From assembly GCA_011321895.1 (NCBI GenBank), contig DROK01000031.1, forward strand, positions 1 through 19,020: a stretch of 19,020 nucleotides of DNA, read 5' to 3'. The DNA is from Thermodesulfatator atlanticus (GTDB taxonomy: Bacteria; Desulfobacterota; Thermodesulfobacteria; Thermodesulfobacteriales; Thermodesulfatatoraceae). The notes under the pieces are model-generated. The model was not told the DNA's origin and ran no database searches. It was given only the letters and a program-made list of their open reading frames with translations. Shown here one piece after another: positions 1 through 5,628 of the stretch (position 1 is the stretch's first letter; each line of letters begins with the position of its first letter). The translations under genes and the position numbers were made by a program.

Positions 1-1571
1 CAGGGGCGGGGTGACATTTTCCCCTTGCAATTAGGGTGACATTTTCGCTCTGCAGTAACAGAAGTGCTGGCAAAATGGTCCCGAATCGCTTTTACCAGGC
101 CCGGGATAGTATATTCTTGCGCCTCGATGGTTGGTTTGAGGCCGGCTTTACGCAAAGTCTCGCTGGTTATGGGCCCGATGGAGGCCAGGACAACCCCTTT
201 AAGCAGAGAAAGGGCCTCTTCTCCCAGAAGCTTGAGTAAGTTTTGGGCGGTTGAAGAGCTGGTAAAGGTAATGACGTCGACCCCTTCCTTTAAGGCTTGG
301 TGAAGCTTTTCTTTCTCCTCCCGGGGAAGGATGGTCTGGTAAACCGGTATTACGTCCACTTCCGCCCCCATCTCCCGCAGTTTTTCAGGCAAAATTTCCC
401 GGGCCTCCCTGGCCCTGGGAATAAGGATCTTTTTGCCCTTGAGGTCTTCTTTACTTAAGGCCTCAAGTAATCCCTCGGCCCTAAATTCTTTAGGGAGGAG
501 GTCCACCAGAAGGCCGTACTTTTTAAGGGCCTCTGCGGTAGCCGTCCCTATGGCGGCCAGGCGGGCCCGGTGGAGGGTGCGCACGTCCTTTCCCAGCCCG
601 AAAAGACGTTCAAAAAAGAATTCGACCCCGTTTACCGAAGTAAAGACGAGCCAATCGTATTCTTCCAAGTGGGAGAGAGCCTGATCCAGTGGTCCGTAGT
701 CATCTACGGGAACTATTTCGATGGTGGGAAGCTCAAGGCATTCGGCCCCCAGGTCTTCCAGAAGTTTTACCAGCTTGCTGGCCTGCTTGCGGGTCCGGGT
801 GACCAGCACCCTCTTGCCAAAAAGGGGCCTGGTCTCAAACCAATTGAGTTTTTCCCTTAAGCGCACCACCTCTCCTACCAAAATTATGGACGGAGGGCCA
901 AGGCCCGCCTCCTCGACCCTGCTTACTATGTTACGTAAATCGCCCACCACTACCCGCTGCCTTGGGGTGCTTCCCCACTGGATCACCGCTACCGGGGTCT
1001 CCGGGGGTTTGCCTTCTTTTAGGAGGTTGTCACAGATCCGGGGCAGATTTTTCATCCCCATCAAAAAGGCGATGGTGCCGATACGGGAAAGAGCCGCCCA
1101 GTCTATGGCCGAACTCTCTTTGGTGGGGTCCTCGTGCCCCGTAACCATGGAAAAGGTGGAAGTATGTTCCCGGTGGGTTACCGGGATCCCGGCGTAAGCC
1201 GGCGCGGCGATGGCAGAAGTCACACCGGGTACGACTTCAAAGGGGATCCCTTCTTCCACCAGAACTTCAGCCTCTTCCCCTCCCCGGCCAAAGAGGAAAG
1301 GGTCACCCCCTTTGAGACGGGCTACCACCTTGCCTTCTTTGGCCTTTTCCACCAGGAGCCTGTTTATCTCTTCCTGCTTGAGGGTGTGGCACCCGCCCTT
1401 TTTCCCCACGTAAATTTTTTCTGCCCCTTCCTTGACCCAGCTTAAAAGCCGAGGATTGGCCAGGTAGTCGTACACCACCACGTCAGCTTTTTCCAGGATC
1501 TCTTTCCCTTTGATGGTCAAAAGTCCCGGGTCCCCTGGTCCGGCACCGATAAGATATACCTTTCCCGCCAT
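1..1571 (-). CDS. cobA-hemD: Fused uroporphyrinogen-III C-methyltransferase / uroporphyrinogen-III synthase (partial at left edge)
   Basis: This is a two-domain tetrapyrrole enzyme. HemD closes hydroxymethylbilane to uroporphyrinogen III, and CobA methylates that with SAM to precorrin-2, the entry to siroheme and cobalamin. The N-terminal half has the SAM-binding GAGPGDPG (residues about 9-16) and the methyltransferase motif LKGGDPFLFGRGGEE. The C-terminal half has HemD signatures such as FTSVNGVEFF, ITFTSSSTA and ASIGPITSETL. The ATG at 1571 follows GGAG with 6-nt spacing and lies 2 nt after the hemC stop. About 503 codons, the usual fusion length, read to IPGLVKAIRDHFAST; the last 20 or so codons come from the IS-like block and end in a partial codon TG-, which would be a stop if the next base is A. 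The core fold appears complete, so the enzyme is probably functional. Confidence 0.92.
   Translation of the reverse strand, partial: MAGKVYLIGAGPGDPGLLTIKGKEILEKADVVVYDYLANPRLLSWVKEGAEKIYVGKKGGCHTLKQEEINRLLVEKAKEGKVVARLKGGDPFLFGRGGEEAEVLVEEGIPFEVVPGVTSAIAAPAYAGIPVTHREHTSTFSMVTGHEDPTKESSAIDWAALSRIGTIAFLMGMKNLPRICDNLLKEGKPPETPVAVIQWGSTPRQRVVVGDLRNIVSRVEEAGLGPPSIILVGEVVRLREKLNWFETRPLFGKRVLVTRTRKQASKLVKLLEDLGAECLELPTIEIVPVDDYGPLDQALSHLEEYDWLVFTSVNGVEFFFERLFGLGKDVRTLHRARLAAIGTATAEALKKYGLLVDLLPKEFRAEGLLEALSKEDLKGKKILIPRAREAREILPEKLREMGAEVDVIPVYQTILPREEKEKLHQALKEGVDVITFTSSSTAQNLLKLLGEEALSLLKGVVLASIGPITSETLRKAGLKPTIEAQEYTIPGLVKAIRDHFASTSVTAERKCHPNCKGKMSPRP
9..21. repeat. Direct repeat copy 1 (GGGTGACATTTTC)
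   Basis: This 13-bp unit is identical to the copy at 34-46 and lies 25 bp from it, start to start. It is interpreted as an internal transposase-binding repeat of the element end at 1-60. Confidence 0.75.
34..46. repeat. Direct repeat copy 2 (GGGTGACATTTTC)
   Basis: This is the second identical 13-bp unit, closer to the hemD junction. The 12 bases between the copies are not repeated, so the unit is a discrete motif rather than a simple tandem. Confidence 0.75.
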
Positions 1572-1573
1572 CT

Positions 1574-2500
1574 CTAACTCCCGTAAACTCTGGCAAGGAT
1601 TTCCTGGCCCCCCCTGGCCAGGAGTTCCTGGGCCAGCTCTCTTCCCATCTCCTGGGCCATCTGGGGAGATCCTTTGCGTTTGGAACGCAGTATTTTTTGG
1701 CCTTCCGGGTCGGCGATCAGGCCTTCGAGTAAAAGGTCTTCCCCCTCCATCCTGGCCAACGCCGCCAGCGGCACCTGGCAGCCACCACCCAAAGCCGCCA
1801 GAAAGGCCCTTTCAGCCGCCACGCAGGAAGCGGTCTCTGCGTGGTGGAGAAATTGGAGAGATTCTTTCAGTTCTACGTCCTCGGCCCTTACTTCGATGGC
1901 CAGTGCTCCCTGGCCGATGGCCGGAAGCATCATGTCAAAGGGGAGCCGCTGTCTAGGGGTATCTTTTAGCCCCAGCCGCAAAAGCCCTGCTTCGGCTACG
2001 ATGATGGCGTCATACAGGCCTTCTTTCAACTTGCGCAAACGGGTATCGAGATTGCCCCGCAGGTTTTCTATTTGAAGGTCAGGGCGGGCGGCCCTGATCT
2101 GTGCCCCGCGCCTTAAGCTGCTCGTCCCCACCTTGGCCCCGGGGGGAAGCTCCCAAAAACCATCACCGCGGCGCGAAATAAGGACGTCGTAAGGACTTTC
2201 TCGCCGGGGAATGATGGCTATCTCTAACCCGGCTGGCAGTTCAGTAGGCACGTCCTTTAAAGAATGGACGGCGAAGTCTATTTCTCCCCGCAAAAGGGCC
2301 TCTTCGATTTCTTTGACAAAGAGCCCTTTGCCCCCCACCTTGGCCAAGGGGACGTCGGTTATCTTATCACCCTTGGTTTTAATGATCTTGGTTTCAACCG
2401 TAAGGGAAGGGTACCTCTCCTTGAGCTGGTTGATCACCCAGTTGGTCTGGGCCAGCGCCAGCTTACTGCCCCTGGTCCCTACGTATATTTGTTCGCGCAA
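1574..2500 (-). CDS. hemC: Porphobilinogen deaminase (hydroxymethylbilane synthase)
   Basis: HemC polymerises four porphobilinogens into hydroxymethylbilane, the substrate of the HemD domain encoded directly downstream. From the TTG at 2500 it is 308 residues, the normal length. Visible are VGTRGSKLALAQT near the N-terminus, HSLKDVP with the catalytic Asp (about residue 83), the Arg-rich GTSSLRRGAQ, and GGGCQVP whose Cys (about residue 241) anchors the dipyrromethane cofactor. An in-frame start at 2578 would add 26 residues of Ala/Pro-rich sequence unlike the family and overlap the upstream gene. The TTG instead has GGAGG exactly 6 nt upstream and lies 13 nt after the previous stop, so I chose it. 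It is cytoplasmic and cotranscribed with cobA-hemD. Confidence 0.95.
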   Translation of the reverse strand: MREQIYVGTRGSKLALAQTNWVINQLKERYPSLTVETKIIKTKGDKITDVPLAKVGGKGLFVKEIEEALLRGEIDFAVHSLKDVPTELPAGLEIAIIPRRESPYDVLISRRGDGFWELPPGAKVGTSSLRRGAQIRAARPDLQIENLRGNLDTRLRKLKEGLYDAIIVAEAGLLRLGLKDTPRQRLPFDMMLPAIGQGALAIEVRAEDVELKESLQFLHHAETASCVAAERAFLAALGGGCQVPLAALARMEGEDLLLEGLIADPEGQKILRSKRKGSPQMAQEMGRELAQELLARGGQEILARVYGS

Positions 2501-2506
2501 CGCTTG

Positions 2507-2511
2507 CCTCC
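2507..2511 (-). promoter_or_regulatory. Ribosome binding site fixing the hemC TTG start
   Basis: GGAGG lies 6 nt upstream of TTG at 2500 and inside the short gap after the zinc-ribbon gene. The longer candidate start at 2578 would require reading back through the upstream coding sequence. Confidence 0.8.
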
Positions 2512-2513
2512 CT

Positions 2514-2738
2514 TTAACGTCCACAGGTGCTGCAGGTTCCCCCGGCACAACCCGAACAGGCGCTGCTGCCGCTTGCACTCACAAACTTGGTCCCGCTCTT
2601 GAAAGCGCAGGCCGACATAATCTTTTCCACCTCTTCACTCTGACATTTGGGACACTTAATGCCCGTTAAACGGCCGCCAAGTACCAGCTCTTCAAAGGTT
2701 TCTCCACATTTACGGCAGGTGAATTCATAAATGGGCAT
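2514..2738 (-). CDS. FmdB-family zinc-ribbon protein
   Basis: This 74-residue protein opens with MPIYEFTCRKCG and carries two CxxC pairs (Cys8/Cys11 and Cys29/Cys32) expected to bind one zinc. It then has a low-complexity Ser/Gly/Cys tail with further cysteines (CSGCAGG, CSTCGR). This is the standard layout of the small FmdB family, named for a putative regulator of formamidase genes. Its biochemical role is not established, so regulation of the neighbouring heme genes is only a guess. The start has AGGAGG just upstream, and it sits 11 nt after the preceding gene and 13 nt before hemC, so it is almost certainly part of the same transcript. The Cys-rich tail could bind metal or a thiol-reactive partner, but nothing in the sequence decides this. 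Confidence 0.88.
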   Translation of the reverse strand: MPIYEFTCRKCGETFEELVLGGRLTGIKCPKCQSEEVEKIMSACAFKSGTKFVSASGSSACSGCAGGTCSTCGR

Positions 2739-2749
2739 TTTTCCTCCTC

Positions 2750-3121
2750 CTAAATTTTTTCCACTCTCACTTTGGTCCCTTCTGAGATTTTACGCAAGTC
2801 ATCAAGGGGACTTATGATCTGTCCAACGATGTTTACCGGGCTGGCTGGTCTTATTTCGCCGGGATTACTTATGGGCGTGGGGCCAAAAAAGAGACAGAGC
2901 GCCTTGCCTTCCGGCCAATAGCCCACCTCACCCCTTTCCACCAGTTCTTTGGCGGTTTCATCCAAGGCGAAAACCACCGGCGTGATGAAGTATATCTCTT
3001 CGCCCCACAAATTGACCCGGGCCTCAAAAGGCGCAGACTCGTAAAGGGCCTGCGCGCAGGGGGTATCTTTGAGATTGACCAGTATTTCCGGACCTTCTTC
3101 AAAGATCAGTCTTATTTTCAT
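2750..3121 (-). CDS. Cyclophilin-like domain protein (TM1367-type)
   Basis: This 123-residue single-domain protein has the signature of the cyclophilin-like family typified by Thermotoga TM1367. The N-terminus begins MKIRLIFEEG, followed by LWGEEIYF and then GEVGYWPEGKALCLFFGPT at about 64-82. The family has a cyclophilin beta-barrel fold but no proven peptidyl-prolyl isomerase activity, and its function is unknown. There is no signal peptide, so it is likely cytosolic. Its ATG lies within the end of the upstream gene (23-bp overlap), with GGAGG 9 nt upstream, which implies translational coupling. It ends 11 nt before the zinc-ribbon gene. Confidence 0.85.
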   Translation of the reverse strand: MKIRLIFEEGPEILVNLKDTPCAQALYESAPFEARVNLWGEEIYFITPVVFALDETAKELVERGEVGYWPEGKALCLFFGPTPISNPGEIRPASPVNIVGQIISPLDDLRKISEGTKVRVEKI

Positions 3122-4055
3122 CGTTTAACTCCTCCAAAAGGGCGCCTGCTAACAGGGGAATTAAGATCTCGTGGTGACCGGTTATATGATAACCACGCCC
3201 GCCGGTAAGGGTAGGGCGTTTGACCACGTTGGTCAGCGGGCGGTAATGTCGGATAAAATCAAAATTCACGGTGGTGAAATTTTTAAGGGTATAGCCCAGG
3301 TTACGCACCGCTGAGACCGCCTTGAGGAATACTTCCGGCAAAATTACCGCCGAGCCAGCCAGGAAAAAGACGCCTCCTTCGAGTCTGCTTACCAGGGTGC
3401 AGAAGAGACGGAAATCGTAAAACGAAGCCGCACCGATGGCCTCGCCCCGGGCCCCGGGGTGGATGTGAACGATATCAGTCCCGAGGGCCACGTGGACCGT
3501 AACAGGAATATCCAGTTCGTAGGCCCGGGCAAAGAGGCTCAAATTTTTGTACGGAAAATCGCTTTCCGCGATCAGCTTCCCCAGGCTGCGCCCCAGGCCC
3601 AGCTCCTTGCCCCTTTCAGCTGCGGTGTTTAGCAGTTCCCCGGTCTCCCGGGCCGCCCCAAAGCTGCCGTCCGCCAGGGCCTGGGCTACGTCTTCAGAGG
3701 TGATCCCGGCGAGAGCCAGTTCGGCATCGTGCACCATACAGGCCCCGTTCACCATGAGGGCGGAGATCAGCCCCCTTTCCATCAGGTCAATGATAAGGGG
3801 CGAAAGTCCTACCTTTATCACGTGGGCCCCGAAGGCCCAGATTATGAGGGCCTCATTTCTTACGGCTTTTGCCATGAGGCTTGCGATCTCCAGGAGGTCC
3901 CGGGCGGCAAGCTGTTGGGGTAAGGCTTGCAGAAAAGAGCGAAAGCTCAGGCCAGGCTTCAGGGGTTTGCCAAGGTGAGCGATTTCTACCTTGCTTGGGC
4001 GTTCAAAGAGGCTGTAAGTCCTAAGATTTTTAAAATCAAGGGGTTCCCAGGCCAA
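3099..4055 (-). CDS. Deoxyhypusine-synthase-like protein, function unknown
   Basis: This 318-residue protein resembles the deoxyhypusine/homospermidine synthase-like family in its central region. Examples are AFGAHVIKVGLSPLIIDL, MVNGACMVHDAELAL, ITSEDVAQALADGSFGAARE and a C-terminal GYHITGHHEILIPLLAGAL. True deoxyhypusine synthase uses NAD and spermidine to modify eIF5A, a protein bacteria lack, and relies on a Lys in a WGK-type motif that I cannot find here. The reaction is therefore unknown. A relative of this kind is, to my recollection, conserved in Desulfobacterota genomes. The start is TTG at 4055, with GGAGG 6 nt upstream; it overlaps the gmhA end by 20 bp. Its own end overlaps the cyclophilin-like gene by 23 bp. 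I see no signal peptide or membrane segment. Confidence 0.6.
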   Translation of the reverse strand: MAWEPLDFKNLRTYSLFERPSKVEIAHLGKPLKPGLSFRSFLQALPQQLAARDLLEIASLMAKAVRNEALIIWAFGAHVIKVGLSPLIIDLMERGLISALMVNGACMVHDAELALAGITSEDVAQALADGSFGAARETGELLNTAAERGKELGLGRSLGKLIAESDFPYKNLSLFARAYELDIPVTVHVALGTDIVHIHPGARGEAIGAASFYDFRLFCTLVSRLEGGVFFLAGSAVILPEVFLKAVSAVRNLGYTLKNFTTVNFDFIRHYRPLTNVVKRPTLTGGRGYHITGHHEILIPLLAGALLEELNDENKTDL

Positions 4056-4623
4056 ACAGGACCTCCTCTACCAGTTCACAGAGCAGGTGAATGAAGAAGA
4101 TGTGCGCCTCCTGGATACGGGGCGTTTCCCGGCTCGGTACCAAAATAGTAAGATCCGCCACTTCCGCCAGTCTTCCTCCGTCTCCTCCCCCGAGCCCAAT
4201 CCCGAAAAGCCCCAGGGCCCGGGCCTTCTTGAGGGCCAAACATACGTTTTCCGAACGACCACTGGTGCTGATGCCCAGGGCCACGTCTCCCGGTTGGCCT
4301 AAGGCCTCGATTTGTTTCACGAATACCTGCTTAAAATCGTAGTCGTTGGCGATGGCGGTAAGGACCGAAGTATCAGTGGTGAGCGCTATGGCCGGAAGGG
4401 GAGCACGCTCCCGGCGGAAACGGTTTATCATCTCCCCGGCCAGATGCTGGGCGTCTGCGGCGCTTCCCCCGTTTCCGAAGACCAGGAGCTTATTCCCCCT
4501 CTTTAAGGCCTGACTAACCACTTCCACCGCCCGCTTAATGTTTTCCTTTTCCCGGTGCCAAAAGGCCTCCTTGGCTTCTAAAGAAGCCTTGAGAATGGCG
4601 GCTCCCTTTTCTTCAAACTTCAT
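4036..4623 (-). CDS. gmhA: Phosphoheptose isomerase (sedoheptulose-7-phosphate isomerase)
   Basis: GmhA converts sedoheptulose 7-phosphate to glycero-manno-heptose 7-phosphate, the first step to the ADP-heptose (or GDP-heptose) used in lipopolysaccharide inner core or surface glycans. It has 195 residues, the usual length, with a single SIS domain. The sequence shows GNGGSAADAQHLAGE with zinc-ligand candidates His60 and Glu64, the phosphate-binding STSGRS at 119-124, and TPRIQEAHIFFIH giving Gln171 and His179, the other family metal ligands. Its ATG overlaps the stop of the upstream gene by 4 bp (ATGA type), indicating tight coupling. Other heptose genes (hldE, gmhB) are not in this window. 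A diheptose or DnaA-initiator-associating SIS paralogue (DiaA) is less likely, because the metal ligands are present. Confidence 0.93.
   Translation of the reverse strand: MKFEEKGAAILKASLEAKEAFWHREKENIKRAVEVVSQALKRGNKLLVFGNGGSAADAQHLAGEMINRFRRERAPLPAIALTTDTSVLTAIANDYDFKQVFVKQIEALGQPGDVALGISTSGRSENVCLALKKARALGLFGIGLGGGDGGRLAEVADLTILVPSRETPRIQEAHIFFIHLLCELVEEVLFGLGTP
4062..4066 (-). promoter_or_regulatory. Ribosome binding site for the TTG start at 4055
   Basis: GGAGG, embedded in the last codons of gmhA, lies 6 nt before TTG at 4055. It supports the non-ATG start and translational coupling of the two genes. Confidence 0.7.
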
Positions 4624-5411
4624 TTGGCCTTCCCTTCACCTCCAGGTTGGAAAGGAATGTGCTCCATCAAGTAATAAAAAGCAAGTCCCAGGTACTCGTG
4701 TACGGCCAGATCAGCGTAAAATAAATTTATGGGTCTGGGCCAGAGATCATAAAGGCTAAATTTTTTCTCCTTAGCCGAGACCCGGTAGGCGGGGTAGGGG
4801 ATGGGGGAAAGCCCTTCTTTTTTAAAGAGAAAAACCGCCCGCGGTAGGTGATAGGCGGCGGTGACCAGGATGAATTTTTTCCCCTTCAAATGGCTTTTTA
4901 ATGCTCTGGCACTGGAAGCCGTGTCTCTTGCGTTATCAAGGGTTACTATCTTTTTGAAACCGAGTTTCTCTGCTATTTCAGCCAGGTAACTGGCTCCCGG
5001 CCCCCCTTTGCTCCCGGCCCCCACGATAAAAAGGGTCTTTCCAGGAAGCTTTCGTTTCAAAAGAAGGGCGGCTAACAGGCGTTTGGCGGTCTCACCCCCC
5101 AGCCGGTCCAGAAGGGAAAGCCCGGGACGGTCTGAGATGTAGCAGGGAAGGAGCACTATCGCTTCGGCCTTTTCTAAGACCTCAGGTGAAGGGCGGGGAT
5201 AACCATCTTCCAGCGGGCCTAAAAGGCGTCCGGGCAGGAAGGTGGCGGAAATATAGAAAAGCAAAAAGGCCAGGATAAGGAAAAACCGGGTCTGGCTGCG
5301 TCTATACCGGGAAAGGCTGGTGATGAAGGACAAAAACAAAAATACAAAGATGAGGCCAGAAGGATATAACAGCGCTTCTAAGGCCTTTTTGAGGATGAAG
5401 GGAAGGTCCAT
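4620..5411 (-). CDS. DUF218/YdcF-ElyC family membrane protein
   Basis: This 263-residue protein has two hydrophobic segments near the N-terminus (about 16-33 and 43-59), then a soluble DUF218 domain (about 83-240) with EAIVLLPCY, LFIVGAGS, LDNARDTASSARAL and ILVTAAYHLPRAVFLFKKEG. Members such as ElyC and SanA affect envelope integrity, peptidoglycan synthesis or vancomycin sensitivity; the catalytic activity is not settled. The topology puts the domain on one side of the inner membrane, probably the periplasm. It is the first protein gene after the two tRNAs, and its ATG is only 11 nt from the tRNA-Asp CCA end. An in-frame TAA lies just upstream, so no longer start exists, and I see no Shine-Dalgarno sequence. 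It couples to gmhA by a 4-bp overlap. Confidence 0.88.
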   Translation of the reverse strand: MDLPFILKKALEALLYPSGLIFVFLFLSFITSLSRYRRSQTRFFLILAFLLFYISATFLPGRLLGPLEDGYPRPSPEVLEKAEAIVLLPCYISDRPGLSLLDRLGGETAKRLLAALLLKRKLPGKTLFIVGAGSKGGPGASYLAEIAEKLGFKKIVTLDNARDTASSARALKSHLKGKKFILVTAAYHLPRAVFLFKKEGLSPIPYPAYRVSAKEKKFSLYDLWPRPINLFYADLAVHEYLGLAFYYLMEHIPFQPGGEGKAK

Positions 5412-5422
5412 TTTGGTTTAGA

Positions 5423-5500
5423 TGGCGGGGCTGACGGGACTTGAACCCGCGACCTCCGGCGTGACAGGCCGGCGTTCTAACCGTGCTGAACTACAGCCCC
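5423..5500 (-). tRNA. tRNA-Asp (anticodon GUC)
   Basis: Read on the minus strand, a full cloverleaf forms. The acceptor is GGGGCTG paired with CAGCCCC, followed by the D arm GTTCAGCACGGTTAGAAC, anticodon stem GCCGG/CCGGC-type pairing with loop CTGTCAC (anticodon GTC), and T arm GCGGG-TTCAAGT-CCCGT. The discriminator is G, and a CCA tail is genome-encoded at 5423-5425. It lies 10 nt downstream of tRNA-Val and 11 nt before the ATG of the DUF218 gene, so it is likely cut from a common precursor. Confidence 0.97.
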
Positions 5501-5510
5501 GCATTTAAAC

Positions 5511-5585
5511 TGGTGGGCGGAACAGGATTTGAACCTGTGACCCCCGGCTTGTAAGGCCGATGCTCTCCCGCTGAGCTATCCGCCC
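5511..5585 (-). tRNA. tRNA-Val (anticodon UAC)
   Basis: On the minus strand this forms the acceptor GGGCGGA/TCCGCCC, D arm GCTCAGCGGGAGAGC, anticodon arm TCGGC-CTTACAA-GCCGG (anticodon TAC), and T arm ACAGG-TTCAAAT-CCTGT. It has discriminator A and an encoded CCA at 5511-5513. It is the first gene after the promoter at 5598-5626 and is followed by tRNA-Asp. Confidence 0.97.
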
Positions 5586-5597
5586 TATCGCGGCTAA

Positions 5598-5626
5598 AAA
5601 GTAACAGCGGTGACCACAAGTGTCAA
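5598..5626 (-). promoter_or_regulatory. Sigma70-type promoter of the tRNA-Val/tRNA-Asp-led operon
   Basis: On the minus strand a perfect -35 box TTGACA (5626-5621) is followed by a 17-nt spacer and TACTTT (5603-5598), preceded by TG at the extended -10 position. The tRNA-Val 5' end at 5585 is 13 nt beyond the -10, leaving a leader of a few nucleotides. The segment after the -10 includes GCCGCG, a GC-rich discriminator of the kind seen at stringently controlled stable-RNA promoters; that reading is inference. The -35 begins 2 nt after the lon stop codon. Confidence 0.72.
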
Positions 5627-5628
5627 GA

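Larger units (their letters stand above)
1..60. mobile_element. Probable terminal end of an insertion sequence (IS21-like style), rest outside window
   Basis: The first 60 bases do not look like the hemD gene they adjoin. They hold two copies of a 13-bp unit, GGGTGACATTTTC, at 9-21 and 34-46, and end on the plus strand in ...GCAGTAACA, so the outer end reads TGTTACTGC inward. A TG...CA terminus plus repeated motifs just inside the end is the known arrangement of IS21-family elements, whose transposase binds several terminal repeats. The HemD-like protein sequence stops exactly where this block begins. No transposase gene is visible, because the element would extend left of the window. A different IS family, or an unrelated repeat, is possible. 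Confidence 0.5.

Noticed and set aside
721..1956. Plus-strand open frames of 148-158 codons opposite cobA-hemD and hemC
   Set aside because: They mirror the conserved minus-strand genes, are rich in Pro/Ser/Arg, and show no ribosome-binding site or family resemblance.
2501..2578. Longer hemC start giving an Ala/Pro-rich N-terminal extension
   Set aside because: It would overlap the FmdB-type gene by 65 bp and add residues foreign to the family. The TTG at 2500 has an ideal GGAGG and the right length.
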